This document shows, one piece after another, positions 43,569-52,088 of a stretch of DNA of 64,000 nt. The stretch is from Chloroflexota bacterium (GTDB lineage Bacteria > Chloroflexota > Anaerolineae > UBA4142 > SHND01). Numbering within the stretch: the stretch's first letter is position 1; every line of letters begins with the position of its first letter. The stretch covers positions 29,986 through 93,985 of the forward strand of contig SHND01000031.1 in NCBI GenBank assembly GCA_004295045.1. Reading direction: 5' to 3'. Under the pieces are notes generated by a model. It was not told the DNA's origin. It was given only the letters and a program-made list of their open reading frames with translations, and did not search any database. A program made the translations under genes and the position numbers.

Positions 43569-43656
43569 GACCAAAGCAATGGGCTTGGCGTAACTTGACT
43601 GCCAAGTCCATTGTCGCGCTTGGTCATTTTATTGGGGGTGTCACAGGGAGGGTCGT

Positions 43657-43929
43657 ATGGCTGCAACTGCTTTACCGACATTCGGCGCATGGATGAAAAC
43701 ACAACGCCTCGCGTGCGACCTAACGCAAAAAGAATTAGCGAGCCAAGTCCAGTGTGCCGAAATCACCATCCGCAAGATCGAAGCCGACCAACTACGTCCA
43801 TCCAAACGCTTGGCGCGCGCGCTTTTGCAAAAACTGCATATTCCACAAAGCGACAAGCCCGCCCTGTTGGAGCTGGCGCGGCGTCGGACCCGCAATCCTT
43901 TCCTGAAAAAAATTGTTCAAACGGATTGA
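43657..43929 (+). CDS. Small XRE-type helix-turn-helix protein 2
   Basis: 90 residues, ATG at 43657 after GGGAGG. A paralog of the preceding gene: FGAWMKTQRLACDLTQKELASQVQCAEITIRKIEADQLRPSKRLARALLQKLHIPQSDKPALLELARRR, which fits the HTH N-terminus of XRE-NB-ARC-TPR proteins even more closely. It ends shortly after the HTH. The tandem pair lies 88 bases apart and follows the inverted-repeat region, so mutual or self regulation is plausible. Confidence 0.78.
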   Translation: MAATALPTFGAWMKTQRLACDLTQKELASQVQCAEITIRKIEADQLRPSKRLARALLQKLHIPQSDKPALLELARRRTRNPFLKKIVQTD

Positions 43930-44100
43930 AACGCGCGCCCCTCTGTGCTAATATGGTGCGAGACAAAATAGATTGGTAAGGAACACCGGCTGACAGAGAA
44001 TAGATTCTGTTGTGTTCTTTCATATCCAATGTATCGTTTTATCTACAACCATCGCACGTTAATTTAACTTCAAATTGTATTTGGCAAAGCAGGGGGGTAA

Positions 44101-44775
44101 ATGACTTGTCAAAATACTTTTTTAAAAATGCTACTACCCTTGTGCTGTGTGCTGTTGCTCGCTGCCGGCTGCACCATCAAGAAGGTCAACGCGCAGCAGA
44201 TAGGCAACCAAACACCATCTCCGCGCCAGGCGTCGCCCAGATGCCAGCAGGACAACAAGGCGCGCGAGATTGGTAACCGCTTTCTATTTAGCGGCAAGGA
44301 AAACCATTACGCCCACCATCTCCCCGACGCAGCAGACAACCGGTACGAACGTGTCATAAGCGATGGGGTCTTTGTGCGCCATCGGTTTGATGCAAATTCG
44401 GTCGGGCCCATTGTGTTCCGTCCCGATGGCGAACGCTTTGCCTTTATTGCCGCCAAGTCCAACAAAAAATACATTCTCGAATATACGGTCGGCAGCGAGA
44501 CGCCCCAAATTGCCGAACCGATCGAGAAAGCCTGGAATAATTGGGTGTGCTATGGTGAAAGAGGGAAATATCTCTTTGTCATTGCCAAGCACAAGGGATT
44601 GTGGTTCCTGGACGCTCACCCGGAAATGCCGAACGCCGCGTTCATGCACTATCCGTTGAACGGCGACCCATCCAGCGCAGAGCTCATTCCGGGGCGCGGG
44701 GATGGAAGCGAAGGATTCACCTATACGCTGGAAAGCGATCCTGCCCACATGGAAATAAACATTTGGTTCAAATAA
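44101..44775 (+). CDS. Lipoprotein of unknown function
   Basis: 224 residues, ATG at 44101 after a G-rich GGGGGG site. Signal peptide MTCQNTFLKMLLPLCCVLLLAAGC, with lipobox LAAGC. The mature part has WD40/TolB-like strands: GPIVFRPDGERFAFIAAKSNKKYILEY and NWVCYGERGKYLFVIAKHKGLWFLD. That suggests a few beta-propeller blades, fewer than a full propeller. A terminator follows. No enzymatic motif. Confidence 0.7.
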   Translation: MTCQNTFLKMLLPLCCVLLLAAGCTIKKVNAQQIGNQTPSPRQASPRCQQDNKAREIGNRFLFSGKENHYAHHLPDAADNRYERVISDGVFVRHRFDANSVGPIVFRPDGERFAFIAAKSNKKYILEYTVGSETPQIAEPIEKAWNNWVCYGERGKYLFVIAKHKGLWFLDAHPEMPNAAFMHYPLNGDPSSAELIPGRGDGSEGFTYTLESDPAHMEINIWFK

Positions 44776-44824
44776 TTTCCGAATCAAGAATCACGCTGCG
44801 CGTCCGAACGGATCCAAAAAACGC

Positions 44825-44857
44825 AAAATCGTCGCCAAAGATTGGCGGCGATTTTTT
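44825..44857 (+). terminator. Rho-independent terminator
   Basis: AAAATCGTCGCCAA pairs with TTGGCGGCGATTTT (one wobble pair), loop AGA, followed by T residues. Confidence 0.85.
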
Positions 44858-44945
44858 GTCGGATAACTATCCTTTTGAGGATTATGCCATCGCGCGGCGA
44901 ATGCTATAATTGTTTTTCGCTTTTGTTGCTTGTGAAGGAGGTTTT

Positions 44946-46901
44946 ATGCACACAGGTGGTTGGTGGCGCTATATCGAGTACGACGAAAAAGATAAAACAC
45001 ACATTTCGATTCCACTCTTAAAGCGCGTCGCGCAATTCGCGCGCCCGTACGCGCTGCTGTTGGGTTTGCTGCTGGGGGCGATTCTGATTTCCTCGTTGAT
45101 TGGACTGATTCCGCCTTTGCTCTATCGCGCGATCATTGACAATGCAATTGGACAAAGCAATTTGCAGCTGCTTGCGCTTTTATCGCTCGGACTCGTGTTG
45201 ATTCCACTGATAGACGGAATCATCGGCATGGGACAGCGTTATCTTTCCTCGCGCGTCGGCGAAAGTGTGATCGCGGATCTGCGCAAGGCATTGTACGAAC
45301 ACATGCAAAATATGTCGCTCCGTTTTTTCACGAATGTGAAAACAGGCGAACTCATTTCGCGGCTCGACAATGATGTCATCGGCGCGCAGCGCGCAGTGAC
45401 GGGAACATTCATCAGCATTATTACGAACGCGGTCAATGTGGTCCTCATTCTCGGCGTGATGATCGCGCTCGATTGGCGGCTGACGCTGTTGAGTTTGATC
45501 GTCATTCCATTGTTCATTCTGCCCGCGCGCCGCGTCGGACTCGTTCTCAGAAAATTGGTCAAGCAGCAATATCAACTCAATGCCGAACTCGACGCACAGC
45601 TCTCGGAAACGTTGAATGTCAGCGGCGCGCTCTTGACGAAATTGTTCGGGCGTCAAAAGTACGAAGTGCAAAAATTTGGCTCCAATTCCGAAAAGTTGGC
45701 GGACATTGGCGTCGAACAAGCAATTGTCGGACGCGGGCTCTTTCTCATGCTCGGACTCGTCGCGGCGGTTGGCACGGCGGTGGTCTATTTCGGCGGCGGC
45801 GTCTTGGTCATTCAAGGCGCGTTCACCGTCGGCACCATCATTGCCTTTGCCGCGTACTTGGGGCAATTGTATGGACCCATCTCGACGCTCATCAATTCGC
45901 GTGTGGATTTGGCGACCTCGCTTGTTTCGTTCGAGCGCGTCTTTGAAACACTCAACATCCCGGTCGAAATTCAAGACAACGCGAACGCGGTGGAATTGAA
46001 AAACATTCAAGGCAACCTATGTTTTGAAAATGTTTCATTCTCGTATCTCGCAGCGGGCGAAAGGGAATCGCAAAATCCATACGTCCAGGAATTGATGGGC
46101 GAACTGCATCCAAAAAACGCGAACGGAAACGGCGCAAATGGTCACGTGCCGGTGGACGCGGAGGAAGAACACAGCGCGCAGATTGTGCCGACGCGGCGCG
46201 AGGCATTACAAAATGTGGCGTTCGATGCGCGCGCGGGACAGCTCGTCGCGCTCGTCGGTCCGAGCGGCGCGGGCAAGACAACGATCACGTATCTCATCCC
46301 GCGTTTGTACGATCCGACAGAAGGACGCATCTTGATTGACGACCACGATTTGCGCGACGTGACACAGGAATCGCTTGCCCAGCAAATCGGCATGGTGACG
46401 CAAGAGACGTACCTGTTTCACGATACGGTGCGCGCGAATTTGCTGTACGCGAAACCGGATGCGACGCAAGACGAAATCGAAACCGCCGCACGTGCCGCGC
46501 ACATTCACGATTTCATTTCCAAACTGCCGAATGGCTATGACACCATCGTCGGAGAACGCGGTTATCGCTTGAGCGGCGGCGAAAAACAGCGCGTGGCGAT
46601 TGCGCGCGTCATTCTCAAAAACCCGCGCATTCTGGTGCTTGACGAAGCGACCTCGTCGCTCGATTCTGAATCGGAAGCGTTGATCCAAGACGCGCTGAAA
46701 CCACTGATGCAGAATCGCACGAGCGTCGTGATCGCGCACCGTCTCTCGACCATTCTCGCGGCGGATGTGATTCTCGTCATTGAGAATGGACAAATCGCCG
46801 AGCGCGGGACGCATACAGAATTGCTCGCCCAAGATGGTTTGTATGCGCGTTTGTACCGCACACAGTTCCGCGAACGCGTACGAGACTTGTACGTCGGATA
46901 A
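44946..46901 (+). CDS. ABC exporter, fused membrane and ATPase domains
   Basis: 651 residues from the ATG at 44946, with AAGGAGG five bases upstream; TATAAT at 44905-44910 is a likely -10. The N-terminal part of about 330 residues has six membrane helices of the type-1 exporter fold. An insertion of about 60 residues rich in Asn/Glu (YLAAGERESQNPYVQELMGELHPKNANGNGANG...) interrupts the start of the nucleotide-binding domain. Then Walker A GPSGAGKTT (about 438), LSGGEKQRVAIARV (about 541) and ILVLDEATSSLDSE. A homodimer or heterodimer exporting lipids, peptides or drugs; substrate unknown. The insertion is unusual. Confidence 0.9.
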   Translation: MHTGGWWRYIEYDEKDKTHISIPLLKRVAQFARPYALLLGLLLGAILISSLIGLIPPLLYRAIIDNAIGQSNLQLLALLSLGLVLIPLIDGIIGMGQRYLSSRVGESVIADLRKALYEHMQNMSLRFFTNVKTGELISRLDNDVIGAQRAVTGTFISIITNAVNVVLILGVMIALDWRLTLLSLIVIPLFILPARRVGLVLRKLVKQQYQLNAELDAQLSETLNVSGALLTKLFGRQKYEVQKFGSNSEKLADIGVEQAIVGRGLFLMLGLVAAVGTAVVYFGGGVLVIQGAFTVGTIIAFAAYLGQLYGPISTLINSRVDLATSLVSFERVFETLNIPVEIQDNANAVELKNIQGNLCFENVSFSYLAAGERESQNPYVQELMGELHPKNANGNGANGHVPVDAEEEHSAQIVPTRREALQNVAFDARAGQLVALVGPSGAGKTTITYLIPRLYDPTEGRILIDDHDLRDVTQESLAQQIGMVTQETYLFHDTVRANLLYAKPDATQDEIETAARAAHIHDFISKLPNGYDTIVGERGYRLSGGEKQRVAIARVILKNPRILVLDEATSSLDSESEALIQDALKPLMQNRTSVVIAHRLSTILAADVILVIENGQIAERGTHTELLAQDGLYARLYRTQFRERVRDLYVG

Positions 46902-47121
46902 AACAATCGCGTTGGCTTGCTCGTTCGCGTCAGGTGGCTTTGACGCCGCGCGCAAATCGCGTACAATCTTGAGGCGACGCATCGTGCTGCCGCGCCCGCA
47001 CAAATTTTTCATCCACGCCTCACCCTTGCGCGAATTTCGCCCACCGCGTTCGTAATACTGATATAATTATTCGTAATTGTTTCCTCAAACGGCTGCGCGC
47101 GACGAAAGGAGATTCTCCTTG

Positions 47122-47145
47122 CCTCGTCACTCGTCACCCGTCACC
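47122..47145 (+). repeat. Three heptamer units between a Shine-Dalgarno and the MoxR gene
   Basis: CTCGTCA, CTCGTCA, CCCGTCA. The array lies between AAAGGAG (47104-47110) and the ATG at 47151. A TTG eight bases after that Shine-Dalgarno opens a nine-codon frame ending at TAA 47146-47148, just before the MoxR start. TATAAT occurs at 47062-47067. Confidence 0.6.
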
Positions 47146-47150
47146 TAATC

Positions 47151-48122
47151 ATGTTTGAATCTATTTCTCAAGTACGTGATGCACTCGCCAAACAGCAATA
47201 TATTGCGACCGATGAAATTGCAACCGTTGTTTACCTTGCAGACAAATTGCAGAAACCGGTGCTGGTGGAAGGTCCCGCCGGGGTGGGCAAAACGGAATTG
47301 GCAAAAGCGTGGGCAGGCGCGGTCAAACGCGAACTCATTCGCCTGCAGTGTTACGAAGGTCTCGATGAGACGAAAGCATTGTACGAATGGGAATACGCCA
47401 AGCAAATGCTTTACACGCAATTGCTGCGCGACAAACTTTCGGACATTCTCAAGGACGCCCGCTCGCTCGCCGATGCCGCCGACCGTTTGGCGAACGAAGA
47501 AGATGTTTTCTTTTCGCAGCGCTTTCTCTTGCCGCGCCCGCTCTTGCGCGCGATTGATTGCGATCAGCCAACTCTCTTGCTGATTGACGAAATTGATCGC
47601 GCCGACGCGGAATTTGAAGCATTCCTCCTGGAAGTGCTGAGCGATTTTCAAGTGACGGTCCCCGAGTTGGGAACCATCAAAGCCAAGCACATGCCGCTCG
47701 TGCTGCTCACTTCCAATAACACGCGCGAACTTTCCGAAGCGTTAAAGCGACGCTGTTTATATTTGCACATTGATTATCCGACGGTGCAGTCCGAATTGAA
47801 TATCGTGCGTTTAAAAGTTCCCGATCTCTCGCCGCAGTTGGCAAAGCAAGCGGTGGAGCTCGTCCAGCGTTTACGCGGGCTCGAATTGAAAAAATATCCG
47901 AGCGTCAGCGAAACATTGGATTGGGCGCGCGCCCTCGTGATGCTCAACGCAAAATCCATTGACGAACAAGTGCTGAACAACACGCTCACAATTTTATTGA
48001 AATATGAACAGGATGTGCAGCGCGCGAAACGCGTGCTGGGAGAATTCAAGGGCGATATGGACGAAGATGACGATGAGCCGCGCAGCAATCTCACGCGTTT
48101 CAATCCGCGCCGCGGCCGCTAA
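47151..48122 (+). CDS. MoxR-family AAA+ ATPase (CoxD-like)
   Basis: 323 residues, ATG at 47151. Walker A is VEGPAGVGKTELAKAWA (about residues 39-55), Walker B TLLLIDEIDRAD and sensor VLLTSNNTRELSEALKRRC, in the order of MoxR/CoxD ATPases. These chaperone-like ATPases work with a von Willebrand-domain protein to insert metals or mature enzymes and surface proteins. The likely partner is the CoxE-like protein at 52089, but the two are separated by a six-gene insertion. The acidic C-terminal tail (DMDEDDDEP) is a common feature. Confidence 0.88.
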   Translation: MFESISQVRDALAKQQYIATDEIATVVYLADKLQKPVLVEGPAGVGKTELAKAWAGAVKRELIRLQCYEGLDETKALYEWEYAKQMLYTQLLRDKLSDILKDARSLADAADRLANEEDVFFSQRFLLPRPLLRAIDCDQPTLLLIDEIDRADAEFEAFLLEVLSDFQVTVPELGTIKAKHMPLVLLTSNNTRELSEALKRRCLYLHIDYPTVQSELNIVRLKVPDLSPQLAKQAVELVQRLRGLELKKYPSVSETLDWARALVMLNAKSIDEQVLNNTLTILLKYEQDVQRAKRVLGEFKGDMDEDDDEPRSNLTRFNPRRGR

Positions 48123-48236
48123 TCTTTGACCGGTTTCTACACTCATGCCACACACGAAACAAGCGCGTTGTCTCGCCGCATCCGCTTTCCTCAATGGACT
48201 TTATTCGCCTGCGCGGCAAAGCACCTGTTGTGGCGC

Positions 48237-48800
48237 ATGAACACGGTAGAACTCGACGGCGCGGCAATTTCTGATGAACAGTTGCTGCAACAAGTGGTCG
48301 CGCACGATGCCTCTGCGTTACAGCAGCTCTATCTACGCCACGCCAACGCGGTCTATGCGTTGGCAAATTACATTCTGCGCGATAACGCCATCGCGGAAGA
48401 ACTGACGCAGGAAATTTTTTTGACCGTTTGGAACAAGGCAGAACAGTATCGCGCCGAACATGCGCGTTTTCGAACATGGCTGCTGAGTATCACACGGTAT
48501 CGCGCAATTGATCAACTGCGCCAAAAAAGGCGGCGCATTCAGCCCAGTCTTTCGCTTGACGACACATCCATTGCTGAAGAACAAGCGCCCATTACCGAAC
48601 CGATTGATACGCAGCGCGAACTGCATTTGCTCCTGCGCCATCTTCCGCCCGAGCAGCGTCTGGCGATAGAGTTGTGTTACTTTGAAGGATACACTCACGA
48701 AGAGATCGCCGCGTATTTGCATATTCCGCTTGGCACGCTCAAAAGCCGAATACTGCTCGGTTTGAAAAAACTGCGCGAGATCATGAAAGAGGGGAAATAA
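48237..48800 (+). CDS. ECF-type RNA polymerase sigma factor
   Basis: 187 residues from the ATG at 48237; the frame is open upstream but has no start signals. Region 2 is LYLRHANAVYALANYILRDNAIAEELTQEIFLTVWNKAEQY with the -10-recognition helix RTWLLSITRYRAIDQLRQKRR. Region 4 is LPPEQRLAIELCYFEGYTHEEIAAYLHIPLGTLKSRILLGLKKLRE. SigK-like group. The anti-sigma factor at 50583 is its expected partner, although a divergent pair of genes lies between them. Likely controls the nearby exported cytochromes and CHRD protein. Confidence 0.88.
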   Translation: MNTVELDGAAISDEQLLQQVVAHDASALQQLYLRHANAVYALANYILRDNAIAEELTQEIFLTVWNKAEQYRAEHARFRTWLLSITRYRAIDQLRQKRRRIQPSLSLDDTSIAEEQAPITEPIDTQRELHLLLRHLPPEQRLAIELCYFEGYTHEEIAAYLHIPLGTLKSRILLGLKKLREIMKEGK

Positions 48801-48878
48801 GAATTCGGGCTCGGAGATAAATATCAAGTGAGTGATTGGATTTCGATATTGGTTTTGGAGTCGCAATCGTACGCGGTC

Positions 48879-48915
48879 AAAAAAAGAGGCGCTCCGTGAC
48901 AATCACAGAGCGCCT
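48879..48915 (-). terminator. Terminator of the CHRD-protein gene
   Basis: AGGCGCTCCGTG pairs with CACAGAGCGCCT (one mismatch); on the minus strand it is followed by seven T residues. Confidence 0.8.
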
Positions 48916-48937
48916 TGATTCGAAAGAAAAGATTCGC

Positions 48938-49471
48938 TTATTGCGCGCGAGGCGTTTTCCGCAATAACACAAAACCTGTAACGAGAGCGAGTGCGCCCAA
49001 AATCGCGATCATTACAATGCCGTTTGTGAAATCGCCGCCTGTGGCAGGCAGTGTGGCAGCCGCCGCGGGAATGTTGCCACAGAAAACATAGACAGACACT
49101 TCAGCGGCTGACTTGTGACCATTGAGCGCAAAGTTACCGGTTTGCAGTGACGCGAGATCGGCATCAATCGTCGTCGAAGATTTGCCGCCCTCAAGACTCG
49201 TCAATGGAAACGCGACTTTACCGAGCGTGGGTCCGCATTGCCCATCGTGAATGTGCATCGGTTGTGCGACGCCCTCGGGGGCGCCGGTGATGCTGACTTC
49301 AACCATCGTCTTGCCATTGCCAAGATCGGTAAACGTTGCCGTGCCGGTTTCGCCCGAATCATTGTCGGCGGCGAGTGGGACGGTGATTGGACCGGCGGCT
49401 TGAGTAATTGCCGCACTCGCCAACGTCAAAACAACGAGGGCGAATACCAGGAATAGACGTGCGCGTGACAT
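48938..49471 (-). CDS. CHRD-domain exported protein with LPATG-type anchor
   Basis: 177 residues from the ATG at 49471, set by AAGGAGG upstream (an in-frame codon at 49507 is earlier). Sec signal MSRARLFLVFALVVLTLASA with cleavage near TQAAG. The middle (LAADNDSGETGTATFTDLGNGKTMVEVSITGAPEGVAQPMHIHDGQCG) is a CHRD/SOD-like beta fold with the conserved HIH. The end has LPATGG at 141-146, a hydrophobic helix (150-170) and RKTPR, the layout of a sortase-anchored surface protein. A sortase gene is not in the window. Its place among cytochrome and sigma/anti-sigma genes suggests a surface redox or stress function. Confidence 0.75.
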   Translation of the reverse strand: MSRARLFLVFALVVLTLASAAITQAAGPITVPLAADNDSGETGTATFTDLGNGKTMVEVSITGAPEGVAQPMHIHDGQCGPTLGKVAFPLTSLEGGKSSTTIDADLASLQTGNFALNGHKSAAEVSVYVFCGNIPAAAATLPATGGDFTNGIVMIAILGALALVTGFVLLRKTPRAQ

Positions 49472-49537
49472 TTCTTCCTCCTTGGGAATGTTTGAATTGA
49501 CTTGCAATTTTTATTACGCTTTCAAACTGCCTTTAGA

Positions 49538-50518
49538 TTACTGCACATTCAAATTCAACAAATACGCGATGAGGTCATTAAAGTCCTGTGCGGGAATAGT
49601 TGTTCCGAAATCCGGCGTCATCACGCTCCGCCCCGGTTTGTCTGAATAATTATTGCCGGGTACGATATAAACGTTCGGATTCAAGATGGATTCGCGAATA
49701 TAGTCCGCCGCATTTTTCGCCTTGCCTTGATATGTGGACGACGCGAGCCGTTCCTGTGCCACCACAGAGATGTTGCCCAAATTCGGACCAAATTCGCCGC
49801 CGGGCGCGCGTTTCGTGACATCGTGGCACGAATCGCACATATGGACGGAGAATAACTGCTCGCCGCGTTTGACATCGCCGCCCGCACGCGCGTTCAGAGT
49901 CAATAAATATGCGATGATATTTTGCAAATCGTTTGGCGGAATGCGTTCGCCAAATTCTTGGTACATCGCGCTCTGTCCCGGCGTATCGAGATAGAGCTCG
50001 CCGGGGACGATATACACATTTGGATTCAACACCGATTCGCGAATGTATTCCGCCGCGTTTTTCGCTTTGCCTTGATATTCCGGCAACTTGACGATGCGCG
50101 CGGCTTCGACCGAAATGTTTCCAAGATTGGGTGCGTAGAATCCGCCGGGCAAAGGTTGACTGACATCGTGGCACGAATCGCACGTATAGAAACGAAAGAG
50201 CTGCTTGCCAATCGCGGCATCGCCCAAACCCAATGAAGCTGGAGTTGAAGTTGCTGTCGGAGTTGTGGTACGCGTTGGCGTTCGGGTTGGCGTTTTCGTG
50301 GGGGTGCGCGTAGGTGTTGACGATGGCGTGACGGTTGGCGTGAATGTCGCGGTTGGCGACGGAGTGATTGTCAACGTAGGTGGGAGCGGAGTTGGAGTTG
50401 GCGTCGGTTCGGCAGCGCAGGCGGATAGATAAAACAGCACAGCAGAGAGCAAAAATAGATTTCGCACGAGTACAGATACGTTCGGGCGCGGCGATTCGAT
50501 GAAAAGACCTCCATCCAT
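49538..50518 (-). CDS. Exported di-heme c-type cytochrome lipoprotein
   Basis: 326 residues from the ATG at 50518; a GTG at 50467 would give a tighter signal peptide (VRNLFLLSAVLFYLSAC). Lipobox LSAC, then a long Thr/Pro-rich stalk, then two homologous heme c domains, each with CDSCHD and a distal Met region (SAMYQEFGERIPPNDLQNIIAYLLTLNA and SVMTPDFGTTIPAQDFNDLIAYLLNLNV). The two halves are clearly an internal duplication. It is probably an outside-facing electron carrier anchored to the membrane. Divergent from the anti-sigma factor gene. Confidence 0.88.
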   Translation of the reverse strand: MDGGLFIESPRPNVSVLVRNLFLLSAVLFYLSACAAEPTPTPTPLPPTLTITPSPTATFTPTVTPSSTPTRTPTKTPTRTPTRTTTPTATSTPASLGLGDAAIGKQLFRFYTCDSCHDVSQPLPGGFYAPNLGNISVEAARIVKLPEYQGKAKNAAEYIRESVLNPNVYIVPGELYLDTPGQSAMYQEFGERIPPNDLQNIIAYLLTLNARAGGDVKRGEQLFSVHMCDSCHDVTKRAPGGEFGPNLGNISVVAQERLASSTYQGKAKNAADYIRESILNPNVYIVPGNNYSDKPGRSVMTPDFGTTIPAQDFNDLIAYLLNLNVQ

Positions 50519-50582
50519 CGAAAAGAATTGGCGGAACGTATATTTGGTTAAAGTGCAAACATTGAAAATGCAGGCGTTGAAA

Positions 50583-51341
50583 ATGCAACACTCGGAAATT
50601 CAAGAACAAATTCCCTTTTTTGCGATTGGTGGTTTGTCGGCTCAGGAATCGGCACGCGTGGCAGAGCATTTAGCGGTGTGTCCGTCATGCCGTGCGCTTT
50701 TGAACGAATACCAATTCGTCGCGGACGAATTGCTGGAACAAGTGCCACCACAGACTGCGCCCGCGCGCGTCGCCGTACGTTTGCAAAACATCGTGGAAGC
50801 GGACGCAAAACGCAGCGGTGCAAGCACGCGCGCAGAGGCGGCGGAAAAGCGTCCGCGCTTTTGGGACCAAAGAATAGTCATGCCGCGCTGGGTATTTGCG
50901 CTCGGTCTGCTTACGCTGCTGCTATTGTTTGGTGGAGCTGCCGCATTGGCGTTCCAGACGCGTCAGAGTACGCAAACCTCTCAAGAGATGCTACGGTTGT
51001 TGAACGCCAATGATATTCGATTTGTCACTTTGACAAGCCCGGATGCAAAAGCCAGCGCCGGAGGATATATTTGCATCCAGAACGACAACTCCACTGCCCT
51101 GTTGTGGCTGCGCAACATGGAGCCGCTCAACCCCGAGTACGTCTACCAAGTTTGGCTGCGCGATGGCACAACGCGCGACAACGGCGGAACGTTTCGCGCG
51201 GACAATGACGGGCGCGCGATTGGGGTCGTCCAGGCGCCGCGTCCGTTGAATGAGTACCAAGAGATTGGGATTACGGTGGAACCTGTGGGAGGCAGCGCGG
51301 CGCCAACAACCCCGCGCGTAATCGGCGGACAACTGGAATGA
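50583..51341 (+). CDS. Zinc-binding membrane anti-sigma factor (RskA-like)
   Basis: 252 residues from the ATG at 50583; ATGs at 50568 and 50499 are in frame but weaker. The start IPFFAIGGLSAQESARVAEHLAVCPSCRALLNEYQFV is the zinc anti-sigma domain (HxxxCxxC). A linker leads to one membrane helix (WVFALGLLTLLLLFGGAAALAF). The outer domain (YVYQVWLRDGTTRDNGGTFRADNDGRAIGVV) matches the RskA C-terminal region. It would hold the sigma factor at 48237 at the membrane and release it on an outside signal. Confidence 0.88.
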   Translation: MQHSEIQEQIPFFAIGGLSAQESARVAEHLAVCPSCRALLNEYQFVADELLEQVPPQTAPARVAVRLQNIVEADAKRSGASTRAEAAEKRPRFWDQRIVMPRWVFALGLLTLLLLFGGAAALAFQTRQSTQTSQEMLRLLNANDIRFVTLTSPDAKASAGGYICIQNDNSTALLWLRNMEPLNPEYVYQVWLRDGTTRDNGGTFRADNDGRAIGVVQAPRPLNEYQEIGITVEPVGGSAAPTTPRVIGGQLE

Positions 51342-51352
51342 GCCGCGCATCC

Positions 51353-52042
51353 TTAGCGCATCGTCAACAAATACGCGATCAGCGCTTGCAAATCAGCCGG
51401 CGCAAGTCTCTGCGCAAAATCCTTGGGCATCAAGCTCAAACCATCCACCGTCACTTGATCAAAGGGCGGCTGTACGAATGCGTTGGGATCTGTGATAGAT
51501 TCATAAATAAAACTTGCCGCGTCGGTTGCCTTGCCATGATATTCCGGCGAGCGAATAATCAGTTCCGCGTCGGTCGCGATGTGCGAGAGGTCAGGGGCAA
51601 TGCGTTGTCCCCGCGGCGGTTTGATATGACAGCCGGCGCATTTCATGTCAACAAATAATTTTGCGCCGCGCGCGACAGCCTGTGGATTTTGCGTCGGCAG
51701 GACCCGCGTAGCGGAAGGGATTGCGGATGCGGTTGGAGAAGGCGACAGCGTCGGCGCTGTTGTTCCGGTAGGCAAAAGCACAGCGATCTGTTTCGCCGGA
51801 GTCGCTGTGGCAAGCACAGTTGGCGATTCGTTGGGTATAATATTTGTTGCCGTTGCTGTTGCTGTTGTAGTGACTGCCGCCGTGATTGTTGCAACAGACG
51901 TTTGGGTTGAAACAGGCGTTTGCGTTTCTACGACGACGGAGGGAGTGATTGAAGGTTCTTGCGGCGAGCCACATGCCGCGCTCAACATCAAGATTCCCAA
52001 AATCATGCAGGTACTGAAAAAATAGACGAGGTTTCGAGGCAT
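51353..52042 (-). CDS. Exported mono-heme c-type cytochrome lipoprotein
   Basis: 229 residues, ATG at 52042. Signal peptide with lipobox LSAAC, then a Thr/Val/Pro-rich stalk of about 90 residues and one heme c domain: KLFVDMKCAGCHIKPPRGQ, a distal Met in LSLMPKDFAQRLAPADLQALIAYLLTMR. It resembles one half of the di-heme protein at 49538, so the two probably share ancestry and perhaps a redox chain. It is convergent with the anti-sigma gene and only 11 bases from its end. Confidence 0.87.
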   Translation of the reverse strand: MPRNLVYFFSTCMILGILMLSAACGSPQEPSITPSVVVETQTPVSTQTSVATITAAVTTTATATATNIIPNESPTVLATATPAKQIAVLLPTGTTAPTLSPSPTASAIPSATRVLPTQNPQAVARGAKLFVDMKCAGCHIKPPRGQRIAPDLSHIATDAELIIRSPEYHGKATDAASFIYESITDPNAFVQPPFDQVTVDGLSLMPKDFAQRLAPADLQALIAYLLTMR

Positions 52043-52088
52043 AGGTATTATTGTAGTTGAATTTGGATAGGAAACGAAAGAGGCGCGT

